From Sphingomonadaceae bacterium (GTDB lineage: Bacteria > Pseudomonadota > Alphaproteobacteria > Sphingomonadales > Sphingomonadaceae): a stretch of DNA of 57,612 nucleotides. The position numbers and the translations under genes were made by a program. Location of the stretch: assembly GCA_009926135.1 (NCBI GenBank), contig RFPL01000018.1:1-57612 (forward strand), in the 5' to 3' direction. Each line of letters begins with the position of its first letter. Within the stretch, counting starts at the first letter, position 1. This document shows, piece after piece, positions 46,440 to 54,887 of the stretch. A model generated the notes under the pieces. That model ran no database searches. It saw nothing but the letters and a program-made list of their open reading frames with translations, and had not been told where the DNA came from.

Positions 46440-46454
46440 TTAAAATTTTGTTAG
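46440..46454 (+). promoter_or_regulatory. Candidate CtrA-binding site
   Basis: TTAA-N7-TTAG differs by one base from the CtrA consensus TTAA-N7-TTAA. CtrA activates pilA in Caulobacter, and control of Tad pilus genes by CtrA is plausible in other alphaproteobacteria. The site is 228 bases before flp, so the transcript would have a long leader, or it might serve the divergent operon instead. Confidence 0.4.
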
Positions 46455-46500
46455 TAAAACTACGTTGACTCATTGCGGCAACGGCATGATCTTCACGCCA

Positions 46501-46590
46501 TCCAGAGGGGATCCACGCGTTGGACCGATGCGACACGCTAGGTCTTACAAGAACTTAACAAGGGTCGCGTCGGTCCAGCCCCCCTCTGGA
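46501..46590 (+). ncRNA. 90-nt long hairpin upstream of flp
   Basis: TCCAGAGGGG (46501-46510) pairs perfectly with CCCCTCTGGA (46581-46590). Inside it, 46521-46534 pairs with 46564-46577 (13 Watson-Crick pairs and one G-U). Unpaired bases are a 9-by-3 internal loop and a 29-nt apical loop. The structure is not followed by a U run, so it is not an intrinsic terminator. It may be a 5' leader element stabilising or regulating pilin mRNA, or a separate small RNA. The structure is visible; its role is inference. Confidence 0.6.
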
Positions 46591-46681
46591 AAGGTTAGCC
46601 GGAAATAGAGGCCGGAGCCTTTCTTCAGCAGTCCGATCCGGCGGTATTGTTACCGGATGTGATTGAATAGGGGTATTTACG

Positions 46682-46870
46682 ATGACCAATTTCCTCAAGA
46701 ACTTCGCCAATGATGAATCCGGCGCTTCGGCAGCCGAATATGCGCTGATCCTGGTTGTGGTCGGCATGGCGATCGTTGCTGGTGGCATCACGCTGGCAAC
46801 CTCGATCGGCAATGCCATGAGCGATGCTGCCAGCTGCATCGACACCGGCACCGCTACTTCCTGCGCCTAA
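46682..46870 (+). CDS. flp: Flp/Fap-type pilin (major Tad pilin)
   Basis: A 62-residue pilin that polymerises into the type IVc (Tad) adhesive fibre. The prepilin peptidase site is Gly14/Ala15 in DESGASAAEYALIL; mature Glu5 and Tyr6 (AEY) are the Flp hallmark. A single hydrophobic helix (ALILVVVGMAIVAGGITLATSIG) follows, with a short C-terminus holding two Cys. It is first in the operon and is followed by a strong hairpin, which fits higher expression of pilin than of assembly genes. Confidence 0.97.
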   Translation: MTNFLKNFANDESGASAAEYALILVVVGMAIVAGGITLATSIGNAMSDAASCIDTGTATSCA

Positions 46871-46878
46871 AGCAGCTC

Positions 46879-46917
46879 GAACTCCCCCTTCCCATACGGA
46901 AGGGGGAGTTCACTTTT
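46879..46917 (+). terminator. Hairpin terminator/attenuator between flp and cpaB
   Basis: A perfect 14-bp stem (46879-46892 with 46898-46911) with a 5-nt loop starts eight bases after the flp stop and is followed by ACTTTTCTG. The U run is short, so termination is probably partial, or the hairpin may mark an RNA processing site that protects flp mRNA. Confidence 0.8.
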
Positions 46918-46948
46918 CTGAAAAGCCTTGGCCACCAGGGGGTAACTC

Positions 46949-47866
46949 GTGCCGAGACGCAATCTCATAATCGCCGCTGTCGCCATCGCTTTCGGGCTGT
47001 TGGCCGTGCTGATCGCCAACAGCTGGTTTTCCGGCGTTGAGGTCAAGCAGGAGCGGCAGGCACGGCAGCAACAGCTGGTCCGTGTCGCCGTGGCTAACCA
47101 GAACCTTGGTTTTGGCGCGCAACTGACGCCTGAAGCGGTCAAGCTGGCGAACTGGCCGGCGGATTCGGTTCCGGCCGGCGCCTTTACCGATCTTTCCAAG
47201 CTGGTCGGCAATGGCCGGGTAGTCCTGCGTCCGCTTGTTCCGGGTGAGCCGATCCTGGCTTCCAAGGTTTCCGGCCTGAATGGCCGCGCAACGATTTCCG
47301 CCAACCTGCCCGAAGGCTTCCGCGCCATCGCGGTGCCGATCAACGAAGTTGCGGGCGTGGGCGGCTTTGCCCTGCCGGGCGATGTGGTTGACGTGCTGGT
47401 CACCCGCCAGATCGGCGGCGAAGGGGCCAATGGCCAGGACAAGATGACCACCGTGGTGGTCGAAAACGTCCAGGTCCTGGCGATCGACCAGCTCGCCGAC
47501 GATTCCAAGACCGAGCCCAAGGTCGGCAAGACCGCGACCCTGCAGGTCACGCCGGTCGATGCCCAGAAGCTGGCGCTGGCGACGCAGGTCGGCACGCTCA
47601 GCCTGTCGCTCCGCAATGTGCAGAGCCAGTTCGAAACCGCCCGCACGGTGGTGACCACCGCCGATCTGGGCGGTCGCGGCCGAGCCGTTGGCGTGCGCCG
47701 TGCCGCCTCCCCGTCGGCTCCTGCCATGGCCTTGGTGCCCGCTGGCGGCGCGCGCGGCGGCCGGGTTCCGGCCCTTATTCCCACCACCACCGGCGGCCCT
47801 GCCATGACGATCATTCGCGGCACCGAACCCACCCAGTACGAGGTCAAGCGCTATGGAACGCGGTAA
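46949..47866 (+). CDS. cpaB: Tad pilus assembly protein CpaB/RcpC
   Basis: A 305-residue periplasmic protein anchored by an N-terminal helix (NLIIAAVAIAFGLLAVLIANSWF). It has an SAF-domain region (VRVAVANQNLGFGAQLTPEAVKLANWPADSVPAGAF and the following LVPGEPIL) and the RcpC core (GFRAIAVPINEVAGVGGFALPGDVVDVLVTR). It is thought to help the secretin channel. The GTG start follows CAGGGGG. The C-terminal 50 residues are Ala/Gly/Pro-rich and probably flexible. Its end overlaps cpaC by 14 bases. Confidence 0.95.
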   Translation: MPRRNLIIAAVAIAFGLLAVLIANSWFSGVEVKQERQARQQQLVRVAVANQNLGFGAQLTPEAVKLANWPADSVPAGAFTDLSKLVGNGRVVLRPLVPGEPILASKVSGLNGRATISANLPEGFRAIAVPINEVAGVGGFALPGDVVDVLVTRQIGGEGANGQDKMTTVVVENVQVLAIDQLADDSKTEPKVGKTATLQVTPVDAQKLALATQVGTLSLSLRNVQSQFETARTVVTTADLGGRGRAVGVRRAASPSAPAMALVPAGGARGGRVPALIPTTTGGPAMTIIRGTEPTQYEVKRYGTR

Positions 47867-49307
47867 GTTTCGCATCACCCGATCGGGGAGCGCGATCCGG
47901 CTGGCCGTGGCAGGCGCTGCCCTGGTGGCGCTCCAGGCACCGATGGCCGCTGCTCCGGCCCGCGCGCAAAGCGGTGACCAGTTGCACGCCGGCGCGCTGG
48001 AAGTGCCCCTGAACAAGAGCCAGGTTGTCTCGGCCGATCGCCCGATCGCCAAGGCGATGATCGGCAACGCGGCGATTGCCGATGTTCTGCCGGTCACTGA
48101 TCGCTCGGTCTATGTACTCGGCAAGGCGGTCGGGACCACCAGCCTGACGCTTTACGATGCCGGTGGCAGGGTCCTGTCGATCATGGACATCGCCGTGGGA
48201 CCGGACGTGCAATCGTTCCGTGACCAGGTGGTCGAATTGCTGCCGGGTGAGGAAGTGAACGCCCGGCTGTCGGGCGATTCGATGGTCCTTACCGGTCTAG
48301 TGTCAGGCGGGGCCGCAGCTGATCGCGCGGTCCAGCTGGCCAAGACCTTTGCCGGGGACAAGGTCGTCAACATGCTTGGCGTCCGGTCGAGCGAGCAGAT
48401 CATGCTTGAGGTCAAGTTTGCCGAAGTCAGCCGCTCGGCCGGCAAGGAAATCGGCGTCAGCGGATTTGGGGCTGGCTCGCGCTTTGACATGGTGACCGGG
48501 GCAGGGGCGCAGCTCGTGCCGGACCCGACCACGGGCGTCGGAGTGATGAAGCTCAGCTCGATCAACAACGCGTTCGGCGTGTTCCGCAGCAACTTCAACA
48601 TCGGCAACCTCTCGATCGATGCCATTCTCAACGCGCTTGAGACCAAGGGCATGGCGAAGACCCTGGCCGAACCGACGCTGGTGGCCCTGTCGGGCGAAAA
48701 GGCATCGTTCCTGGCCGGCGGCGAATTTCCGATCCCGGTGGTTCAGTCCGGCAGCGGCGGCGGTGGGGGCGGCAATGGCCAGGCCATCACGGTCGAGTTC
48801 AAGCCGTTCGGCGTAAGCCTTGGCTTTACCCCGACCGTGCTGGGCGACAAGACCATCAACCTGGTGGTTGAGCCAGAGGTCAGCTCGATTGACCCGAACG
48901 CGTCGATCACGCTCAACGGCATCACCATTCCCGGCCTGCAGACCCGCCGGGCCAGCACGACGCTGGAACTGCGCGATGGCGAAAGCTTTGCCATTGCCGG
49001 CCTGCTGCAGCGCGATTTCAAGACCAACGCCCGGCAGCTGCCACTGCTTGGCTCGATCCCGATCCTGGGCGCGCTGTTCCGTTCGGCGCAGTTCCAGAAG
49101 GGCGAGACCGAACTGCTGATCGTCGTGACGCCGCGCCTGGTGGCGCCGGTCCGGCCAGACCAGATCAAGCTCCCGACCGACCGGGTCAAGGATCCGAACG
49201 ACGTGGACGTGTTCCTCAAGGGCGAACCCTATACGCCGCAGTCGCTGGCGCCCGGCGGCGCGAAGCAGGCTCCGGCCAAGAAGAAGGGTGAAGGTTATGA
49301 ATATTGA
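47853..49307 (+). CDS. cpaC: Tad pilus outer-membrane secretin CpaC/RcpA
   Basis: The 484-residue pore through which the pilus exits. A signal peptide (ALVALQAPMAAAPARAQS) is followed by an N-terminal domain (ADRPIAKAMIGNAAIADVLPVTDRSVYVLGKAVGTTSLTLYD), a BON-like region, then the secretin domain (IMLEVKFAEVSRS...LEPTLVALSGEKASFLAGGEFPIPV and FTPTVLGDKTINLVVEPEVSSID). A long Gly run lies in the gate region (SGSGGGGGGNG). The C-terminus is a basic tail. It overlaps cpaB. Confidence 0.95.
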   Translation: MERGKFRITRSGSAIRLAVAGAALVALQAPMAAAPARAQSGDQLHAGALEVPLNKSQVVSADRPIAKAMIGNAAIADVLPVTDRSVYVLGKAVGTTSLTLYDAGGRVLSIMDIAVGPDVQSFRDQVVELLPGEEVNARLSGDSMVLTGLVSGGAAADRAVQLAKTFAGDKVVNMLGVRSSEQIMLEVKFAEVSRSAGKEIGVSGFGAGSRFDMVTGAGAQLVPDPTTGVGVMKLSSINNAFGVFRSNFNIGNLSIDAILNALETKGMAKTLAEPTLVALSGEKASFLAGGEFPIPVVQSGSGGGGGGNGQAITVEFKPFGVSLGFTPTVLGDKTINLVVEPEVSSIDPNASITLNGITIPGLQTRRASTTLELRDGESFAIAGLLQRDFKTNARQLPLLGSIPILGALFRSAQFQKGETELLIVVTPRLVAPVRPDQIKLPTDRVKDPNDVDVFLKGEPYTPQSLAPGGAKQAPAKKKGEGYEY

Positions 49308-49596
49308 TCGCCGCATAATCGCCGGAGCGGTCGCCCTGACCCTGCTGTCGGGCTGCAGCACCGATGGGCAGCAGTCCATCGCCAGCGCCAGCTTTGGCGA
49401 GGCCAATCGCCAGACCATGATGGCGCAAGTGATCGATCCCGATCCGACCTATACCGAGCCTGCGCAGGGCAGCGGCGAACAGGCTGCTGCCGCAGTGGAA
49501 CGCTATCGCAAGGGCGCGGTGAAGAAGCCGGACCGGATCCGCACGACGAACATCGGCGCGGGCGGCGGTAGCTCGTCCGGATCTGGCAGCAACTGA
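49297..49596 (+). CDS. Small Tad-operon lipoprotein
   Basis: A 99-residue lipoprotein with signal RRIIAGAVALTLLSGC, with Cys after LSG. The mature protein is short and mostly disordered, ending in a Gly/Ser tail (GAGGGSSSGSGSN). It occupies the place of cpaD in other Tad operons but is much shorter than CpaD, so it may be a reduced or analogous secretin-associated factor. The ATG follows AGAAGGG; a GTG at 49288 is also in frame. It overlaps the cpaC end. Confidence 0.75.
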   Translation: MNIDRRIIAGAVALTLLSGCSTDGQQSIASASFGEANRQTMMAQVIDPDPTYTEPAQGSGEQAAAAVERYRKGAVKKPDRIRTTNIGAGGGSSSGSGSN

Positions 49597-49620
49597 ACAT
49601 CGGAAGGATGGACTGGTTCG

Positions 49621-51198
49621 ATGCCCGGCTCCTCACCAAGAGGCTTTTTCGCTGAAGAGAACGGGGCGATCGCCCCGACCTTTGCGATCGGGTTATTCGT
49701 GCTCATCGGGATGGCAGGCATCTCGTTCGATTATGCCCGGCTGGCGACACTCGATACCGAACTCCAGACTGCGGCGGACCAGGCCGCGTTGGCCGCAGCC
49801 AGCCAGCTGGACGGCCGCGCCAATGCGATGACCCGGGCGACGAACGCTGCCAGCAACCTGGTCAGCAACAAGACCATTTTCGGTGACAACGGCGGTACCG
49901 CCGTCACCATCGCCACGACCGCGTTCTATCAATCCTACGATTCCGCTGCCGATACGTTTGGGGCCGATGCGACCACCGATGCTGAGGCCAGCGTGGTCAA
50001 GGTGGCGATCAACGCCCGCAAGGCGTTCTATGCGCTCACCCCGGTGATCGGGCTGTTCAACTCGGGTGACATCAACGCAGAGGCGATCGCGGGGCTGGGC
50101 AGTTCAATCTGCAAGGTCCCGCCCTTGATGATCTGCAACCCCAACGAGGCGAACAATACCACGTTCCCCACCGCGTCGGACCGCGGCAAGGGCATCCTGC
50201 TTGAAGCGGGCGGCGGCGGCGGGACGTGGGGCCCGGGCAACTACGGCTACCTCGATTTCGGCGGCGGCGCCAAGGACCTGGAGCAATCGCTGGGAGCCAA
50301 CGGCAGTGTCGAGGACTGCCTCAACCAGGCCGATCTCAAGACCAAGACCGGCAACAACGCCGCCGTGACGCGCGGGCTCAACACCCGGTTCGACATCTAT
50401 GACAACGGGCTGACCGCCTATTGCGCCGCGGGCAACGGCAATTGCAGCCCCGCCCAGAATGTCACGAAGGATGTGATCCACCTGGCCTTTGGGAACGGAC
50501 CGGATCAGTCCAACAATTGCCGGGTCGATGGCGGCGGCGATCCATGGGTTTTGCCCTCGATCGGTTACACGGGGCAGTCCGCGACTCCGCTTCCAACCAG
50601 CATGGGACTGCCGCGCGACGCCTGCCATGCCACCAGCACCACCGGAAGCTGTGGCGGCGGCAGGTTCGGTGACGGCGGGTGGAACCGAGCGCTGTATTTC
50701 TCGGTCAACCATCCCGGCGTTGCAGTCTCGATAGCCCAGGCCTGGGCGGGCCGCGCAACGGAAGGCGAGCTGAGCCGCTACGACGTTTACCGCTGGGAGA
50801 TCGCAACCAGCCGGCTGGCCGACCGTGCGGCCGAGTCAAGGCAGAGGTTGAACGGTCAGGGCAAGCCAATCGGGCAAGCCCTGCCGCATTACTCGTTCCC
50901 TGCTCCCAAATGTGCGGCTTCCGTTGCCCCGAACACCAGCCAGAAAGACCGCCGGCTGCTCACCGCTGCGGTGGTCAACTGCACGGCTGATAACGTCCAG
51001 GGTGCCACGACTCTGAAGAACATCGTCAACTGGGTTGACCTGTTCTACGTCGAACCCTCGATTTCGCGGACTTACGCCGGCGTCACCTACACCCGGCCAG
51101 ACCAGATCTACGTCGAGGTTGTCGGCGTGGCAGAGCGGCCGGGCGGCGGGACGGCTTTCCAGTATTATCAGCGCCAACAGCCGAGGCTGCTCAAATGA
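49621..51198 (+). CDS. tadG: TadG-like pilus assembly/pseudopilin-type protein
   Basis: A 525-residue protein whose N-terminus (ENGAIAPTFAIGLFVLIGMAGISFDYARLATLDTELQTAADQAALAAASQ) is the Tad/TadG anchor, a hydrophobic segment followed by an Ala/Gln-rich helix. The long extracytoplasmic part holds several Cys and Asn/Gly-rich loops. TadG proteins associate with minor pseudopilins TadE/TadF. It lies 24 bases after the lipoprotein gene and overlaps the first tadE by four bases (ATGA). Confidence 0.85.
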   Translation: MPGSSPRGFFAEENGAIAPTFAIGLFVLIGMAGISFDYARLATLDTELQTAADQAALAAASQLDGRANAMTRATNAASNLVSNKTIFGDNGGTAVTIATTAFYQSYDSAADTFGADATTDAEASVVKVAINARKAFYALTPVIGLFNSGDINAEAIAGLGSSICKVPPLMICNPNEANNTTFPTASDRGKGILLEAGGGGGTWGPGNYGYLDFGGGAKDLEQSLGANGSVEDCLNQADLKTKTGNNAAVTRGLNTRFDIYDNGLTAYCAAGNGNCSPAQNVTKDVIHLAFGNGPDQSNNCRVDGGGDPWVLPSIGYTGQSATPLPTSMGLPRDACHATSTTGSCGGGRFGDGGWNRALYFSVNHPGVAVSIAQAWAGRATEGELSRYDVYRWEIATSRLADRAAESRQRLNGQGKPIGQALPHYSFPAPKCAASVAPNTSQKDRRLLTAAVVNCTADNVQGATTLKNIVNWVDLFYVEPSISRTYAGVTYTRPDQIYVEVVGVAERPGGGTAFQYYQRQQPRLLK

Positions 51199-51683
51199 GC
51201 CGCGCTGCCCACCTTGACGCAAGCGGCAGCGCCGCGGCCGAAATGGCGCTGATCCTGCCGCTGCTGCTGATGCTGATCCTTGGCACCCTGGAAGCCGGCA
51301 ACCTGATGTGGAGCCAGCACAAGGTGACCAAGGCCGTGCGCGATGGGGCCCGCTACGCCGCGCGCCAGCCGATCGCCTTGCTCAATTGCGCGACCAAGGA
51401 CGCGACCGTTGAGGCGAATGTCAAGCGGCTGACGCGCACCGGGCAGCTGGCAAGTGCGACGGCCGCTGCCAAGATCGTCGGCTGGACCGATGCCGGAGTC
51501 ACTGTCTCGGTCGCCTGCAACGCCGCATTTTCCGAAGGCATCTACACCACCCTGGCGAGCGGTGCGCCGGTTGTCACGGTCAGTGCCGCGCCTGACTATC
51601 CATCGCTGCTCGGTCAGCTCGGGCTGTTCAACGTTGGGGTAAAGCTGCGGGCCGAGGCCAACGCGCCGGTGATGGGCATATGA
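51195..51683 (+). CDS. tadE: TadE-family minor pseudopilin (first copy)
   Basis: A 162-residue pseudopilin. GSAAAEMALILPLLLMLILGTLEAGNLMW near residue 11 is the TadE motif (Gly cleavage site, Glu five residues later, then a hydrophobic helix). The remainder is a periplasmic domain containing two Cys. It overlaps tadG by four bases and the next tadE by four, so the three are translationally coupled. Confidence 0.92.
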   Translation: MSRAAHLDASGSAAAEMALILPLLLMLILGTLEAGNLMWSQHKVTKAVRDGARYAARQPIALLNCATKDATVEANVKRLTRTGQLASATAAAKIVGWTDAGVTVSVACNAAFSEGIYTTLASGAPVVTVSAAPDYPSLLGQLGLFNVGVKLRAEANAPVMGI

Positions 51684-52312
51684 CCGGTCCGCGCGCTCTT
51701 CGCAGGTTCATGGGCAGCTCGCTTGGCTCCACCGGGGCGGAGTTTGCCCTGCTGCTGCCGCTCACCTTGCTGTTCTTTCTCGGCATGATCGATGTCGGCC
51801 GCTACATGTGGGAAGTGAACCGCGCCGAGAAGGCCACCCAGATCGGGGCACGCTGGGCGGCGGCAACCAACATCATCGCCAGTGACCTCAACACATACAA
51901 TTTCGCTGGCACCGGCGGGCTGGCTTCGGGCGATGCGGTGCCGCAGGCATCATTTCCCGGCGTTTCCTGCACCAAGAGCGGTGCAAGCGATCCGACTTGC
52001 AGCTGTGCGACCGGTGGCACCTGCAGTTTCGGGCTGACCGCCGACAAGGCCGCGTTCAACCTGCTCGTGACCCGCATGCAGCAAATTAAGCCTGACATCG
52101 CGGCCAACCAGGTTGCCGTCGATTACGGCTATTCGGGGATCGGCTTCGCAGGTGACCCAACCGGCGCAGATGTATCGCCGCTGGTAACCGTAAGACTTCA
52201 GAACCTGACATTCACGCCCATGCTGTTCGTGCTGTTCACAAGCAGCGTGGGGCTTCCCGACTTCAGCTACACGATGACCGCTGAAGACCTGCGCGGAACA
52301 CAGTCGAATTAG
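51680..52312 (+). CDS. tadE: TadE-family minor pseudopilin (second copy, TadF-like)
   Basis: A 210-residue protein with GSTGAEFALLLPLTLLFFLGMIDVGRYMW near residue 16, again the TadE/TadF cleavage-helix motif, and a Cys-rich mid-region (SCTKSGASDPTCSCATGGTCSFG). It is diverged from the preceding copy and may be the TadF counterpart. Translation is coupled to the first copy through a four-base overlap. Confidence 0.9.
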   Translation: MTGPRALRRFMGSSLGSTGAEFALLLPLTLLFFLGMIDVGRYMWEVNRAEKATQIGARWAAATNIIASDLNTYNFAGTGGLASGDAVPQASFPGVSCTKSGASDPTCSCATGGTCSFGLTADKAAFNLLVTRMQQIKPDIAANQVAVDYGYSGIGFAGDPTGADVSPLVTVRLQNLTFTPMLFVLFTSSVGLPDFSYTMTAEDLRGTQSN

Positions 52313-52325
52313 GACCAGGACAAGC

Positions 52326-53519
52326 ATGGGCAGCCACGAACACATCTTTACCCAGTCAGAGGAGCGTACGTTGCGATTTCCCGAGCGGCTTGTGATTGCC
52401 GCATCACCGGAGCGGCTTGTCGAATTGCGCGCCCAGACTTCGGCGGCGCTCCTGGCCGGGGTGATCCAGATTCCGCTTGAAGGATCGCCCGACCTGGAAG
52501 ACGGCCAACTGGCCAACGCCAGCCTTGTCGTGCTGGAAGTTGACCCTGCGGACCCGGTTTCGCTGAACCGCCTGGCCCGGCTGCGTGACAAGCGCCCCGA
52601 TCTTCCGGTTGTCGCTGCACTTTCGAACGCTACGCTCTCTGTGGTTCAGACCATTGTCCGCCACGGCGTGGCCGATGTCGTTGCCTTGCCATTCGTGGTG
52701 AGCGAGCTTGTGCAGGCCTGCGTCAACGCAGCGATCACCCGGGAACGGACTGCCCCGGTCCCTGCGACCCTGGCCCCGCTGATCGCAGTTGTTCGGGCAA
52801 CGGGCGGCGGCGGCGCCACAACCATCGCGACACACCTCGCCGGTGAACTTGCGGCCACCTCTGCACGCGGGTGCTGCCTGCTGGATCTCGATATCCAGAA
52901 CGGCAGCGTGGCGGACTATCTTGGCCTGCGCCCCCGTCGGACGATCTCCGACTTGCTCGATGCCGAGGATCGGGTGGACCGCGATCTGTTCCATTCGGCA
53001 ACGGTCGAGCATCAGCCGGGACTTGCCGTCGTGGCAGCCCCCGAAGACATTCTGCCGCTGGAAACCATCAATCCCGATCAGCTGCTGCGGATTCTGGATC
53101 TCGCCCGCCGCGAATACGACTGGGTGGTACTGGACCTGCCTTCAAACTGGACGAGCTGGAATCTCTCGACCGTCCTGGCCGCCAGCAAGGTGCTGATGGT
53201 GGTGGAGATGAATATTCCCAGCCTGCGGCAGGCCAAGCGGCGGCTGCAGCTGTTCGCCTCGGTTGGCGTAAGGCCAGAAGCGATCGAGATCGTGGTCAAC
53301 CGGCTGGAGAAGCGGTTGTTCAAGACCATTAGCCTGGCGGATGTCGAGGCATCGCTGGGCTGTCCCGTGCTGTCTGGTGTCCATGCCGAGGGCGATGCCG
53401 TTGCCGCCGCGCAGGATCAGGGACTGCTCGCCGGACAAGTTTCCCGACGCGGCCGCTTCAACACGGACATCGTGAAACTCGCCGCTGATCTCAAAGCTTC
53501 GCTTGGAGGTCATGGCTGA
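52326..53519 (+). CDS. cpaE: Pilus localisation ATPase-like protein CpaE/TadZ
   Basis: A 397-residue protein that places the Tad secretion machine, typically at a pole. The N-terminal half is a receiver-like domain without a clear phospho-acceptor pattern. The C-terminal half is a ParA/MinD fold: the Walker A position reads ATGGGGATTIATHLA, lacking the signature and P-loop lysines, while Walker B-like DWVVLDLPS and the ARKxL-like VVNRLEKR segments are retained. Degenerate Walker A is known in TadZ. Its stop shares one base with cpaF (TGATG). Confidence 0.93.
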   Translation: MGSHEHIFTQSEERTLRFPERLVIAASPERLVELRAQTSAALLAGVIQIPLEGSPDLEDGQLANASLVVLEVDPADPVSLNRLARLRDKRPDLPVVAALSNATLSVVQTIVRHGVADVVALPFVVSELVQACVNAAITRERTAPVPATLAPLIAVVRATGGGGATTIATHLAGELAATSARGCCLLDLDIQNGSVADYLGLRPRRTISDLLDAEDRVDRDLFHSATVEHQPGLAVVAAPEDILPLETINPDQLLRILDLARREYDWVVLDLPSNWTSWNLSTVLAASKVLMVVEMNIPSLRQAKRRLQLFASVGVRPEAIEIVVNRLEKRLFKTISLADVEASLGCPVLSGVHAEGDAVAAAQDQGLLAGQVSRRGRFNTDIVKLAADLKASLGGHG

Positions 53520-54883
53520 TGTGGCAGCTTCGCAAACCCAAGGATGCCGCTGACGAACCGCTGGCGATTGCGTCTGCGCCGAACCCGCTGGTTGCGCCAG
53601 AGGTCCCCAGTGACAAGCTGCTCTCGCTCAAGGTGACGATCCATCAGAAGCTGCTGGACCGAATCAACCTCGCGATGCTCGACAAGCTATCGCGTGAGCA
53701 GATCGAGGCTGAAGCCGGTGACATCGTTCTCGAACTGCTCAATCAGGAAGATGCGGCACTTAACTCCAAGGAGCGCAGCAAGTTCGTCAGCGATGTTCTG
53801 GATGAACTGCTTGGGCTTGGGCCTCTCGAACCCTTGCTTAAGGATGAGACGATCACCGACATCCTGGTGAACGGGCATGAAACCGTGTTCGTGGAACGGC
53901 GCGGCCTGCTGGAGCGGGTCGGAACGCGCTTCCAGGACGAGCGGCACTTGCTGCGCATCATCCAGAAGATCGTCAGCGCAGTGGGGCGCCGGATCGACGA
54001 ATCTTCGCCGTTCGTCGATGCGCGCCTCGCCGATGGCTCACGCGTCAACGCGATCATTGCTCCCTTGGCGATTGACGGCTCGCTGCTTTCGATCCGCAAG
54101 TTCGCCAAGGTGCCGATCCGGATGGACCGCCTGATCGAACTCGGTAGCGTTCCCAAGGAACTGGCCGAGGTCTTGGAAGGCATCGTCAAGACGCGCCGCA
54201 ATGTCCTGATCTCCGGTGGCACCGGCTCGGGCAAGACAACGCTGCTGAACGCCCTGTCGAGCTTCATCGACCCGCGTGAGCGGATCGTGACGATCGAAGA
54301 TTCGGCCGAATTGCAGCTTCAGCAGGAGCATGTTGCCCGGCTGGAAACCAGGCCGCCGAACATCGAGGGCAAGGGCGAAGTGACCCAGCGCGATCTCGTC
54401 AAGAACGCGCTGCGCATGCGGCCGGATCGGATCATCCTGGGCGAAGTGCGCGCCGGCGAAGCGTTCGACATGCTCCAGGCGATGAACACCGGCCACGATG
54501 GTTCGATGACCACCGTCCACGCCAACACGCCGCGCGATGCGCTGGCGCGTGTCGAACAGATGATCGGCATGAGCGGGATTGAGGTTTCGCCACGCTCGGC
54601 CCGGGCGCAAATTGCATCGGCCATTCATATCGTCGTCCAGGTTGGCCGCCTGTCCGACGGCCGGCGGCGGGTGCTGAGCCTGTCCGAAATTACCGGCATG
54701 GAGGGGGAGACCATCTCCATGCAGGAAATCTTCCGGTTCCGGCTGATGGGTCGCGATGACAGTGGCGGGGTGCTTGGTCAGTTTGAAGCAACCGGCATCC
54801 GGCCGAAATTCCTGGCCGAAGCCGCTGCCCACGGCATCGAGATGCCGTCGGAACTGTTCCGTCCCAACGTGAAGATGGGATAG
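53519..54883 (+). CDS. cpaF: Tad secretion ATPase CpaF/TadA
   Basis: The 454-residue motor of pilus assembly, a hexameric VirB11/GspE-type ATPase at the inner membrane. The Walker A is GGTGSGKT at residues 233-240. An Asp-box-like [26 protein letters not shown] follows, then Walker B-region [33 protein letters not shown] with the His box. The N-terminal helical region ([25 protein letters not shown]) is as in CpaF. Confidence 0.97.
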   Translation: MWQLRKPKDAADEPLAIASAPNPLVAPEVPSDKLLSLKVTIHQKLLDRINLAMLDKLSREQIEAEAGDIVLELLNQEDAALNSKERSKFVSDVLDELLGLGPLEPLLKDETITDILVNGHETVFVERRGLLERVGTRFQDERHLLRIIQKIVSAVGRRIDESSPFVDARLADGSRVNAIIAPLAIDGSLLSIRKFAKVPIRMDRLIELGSVPKELAEVLEGIVKTRRNVLISGGTGSGKTTLLNALSSFIDPRERIVTIEDSAELQLQQEHVARLETRPPNIEGKGEVTQRDLVKNALRMRPDRIILGEVRAGEAFDMLQAMNTGHDGSMTTVHANTPRDALARVEQMIGMSGIEVSPRSARAQIASAIHIVVQVGRLSDGRRRVLSLSEITGMEGETISMQEIFRFRLMGRDDSGGVLGQFEATGIRPKFLAEAAAHGIEMPSELFRPNVKMG

Positions 54884-54887
54884 GACC

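Larger units (their letters stand above)
46307..46681. promoter_or_regulatory. Long divergent region upstream of flp
   Basis: This 375-base AT-richer region separates the membrane-protein operon from flp and contains no gene. It holds a candidate CtrA box (46440-46454) and a long hairpin (46501-46590). A small CGGTA-TTGT-TACCG stem (46642-46655) and the flp ribosome site AGGGG near 46669-46673 follow. The dense structure suggests regulated pilin expression. Confidence 0.6.

Noticed and set aside
46555..46851. 98-codon minus-strand frame over flp
   Set aside because: It covers the flp gene and the structured leader; flp has a clear pilin motif and the antisense product is featureless.
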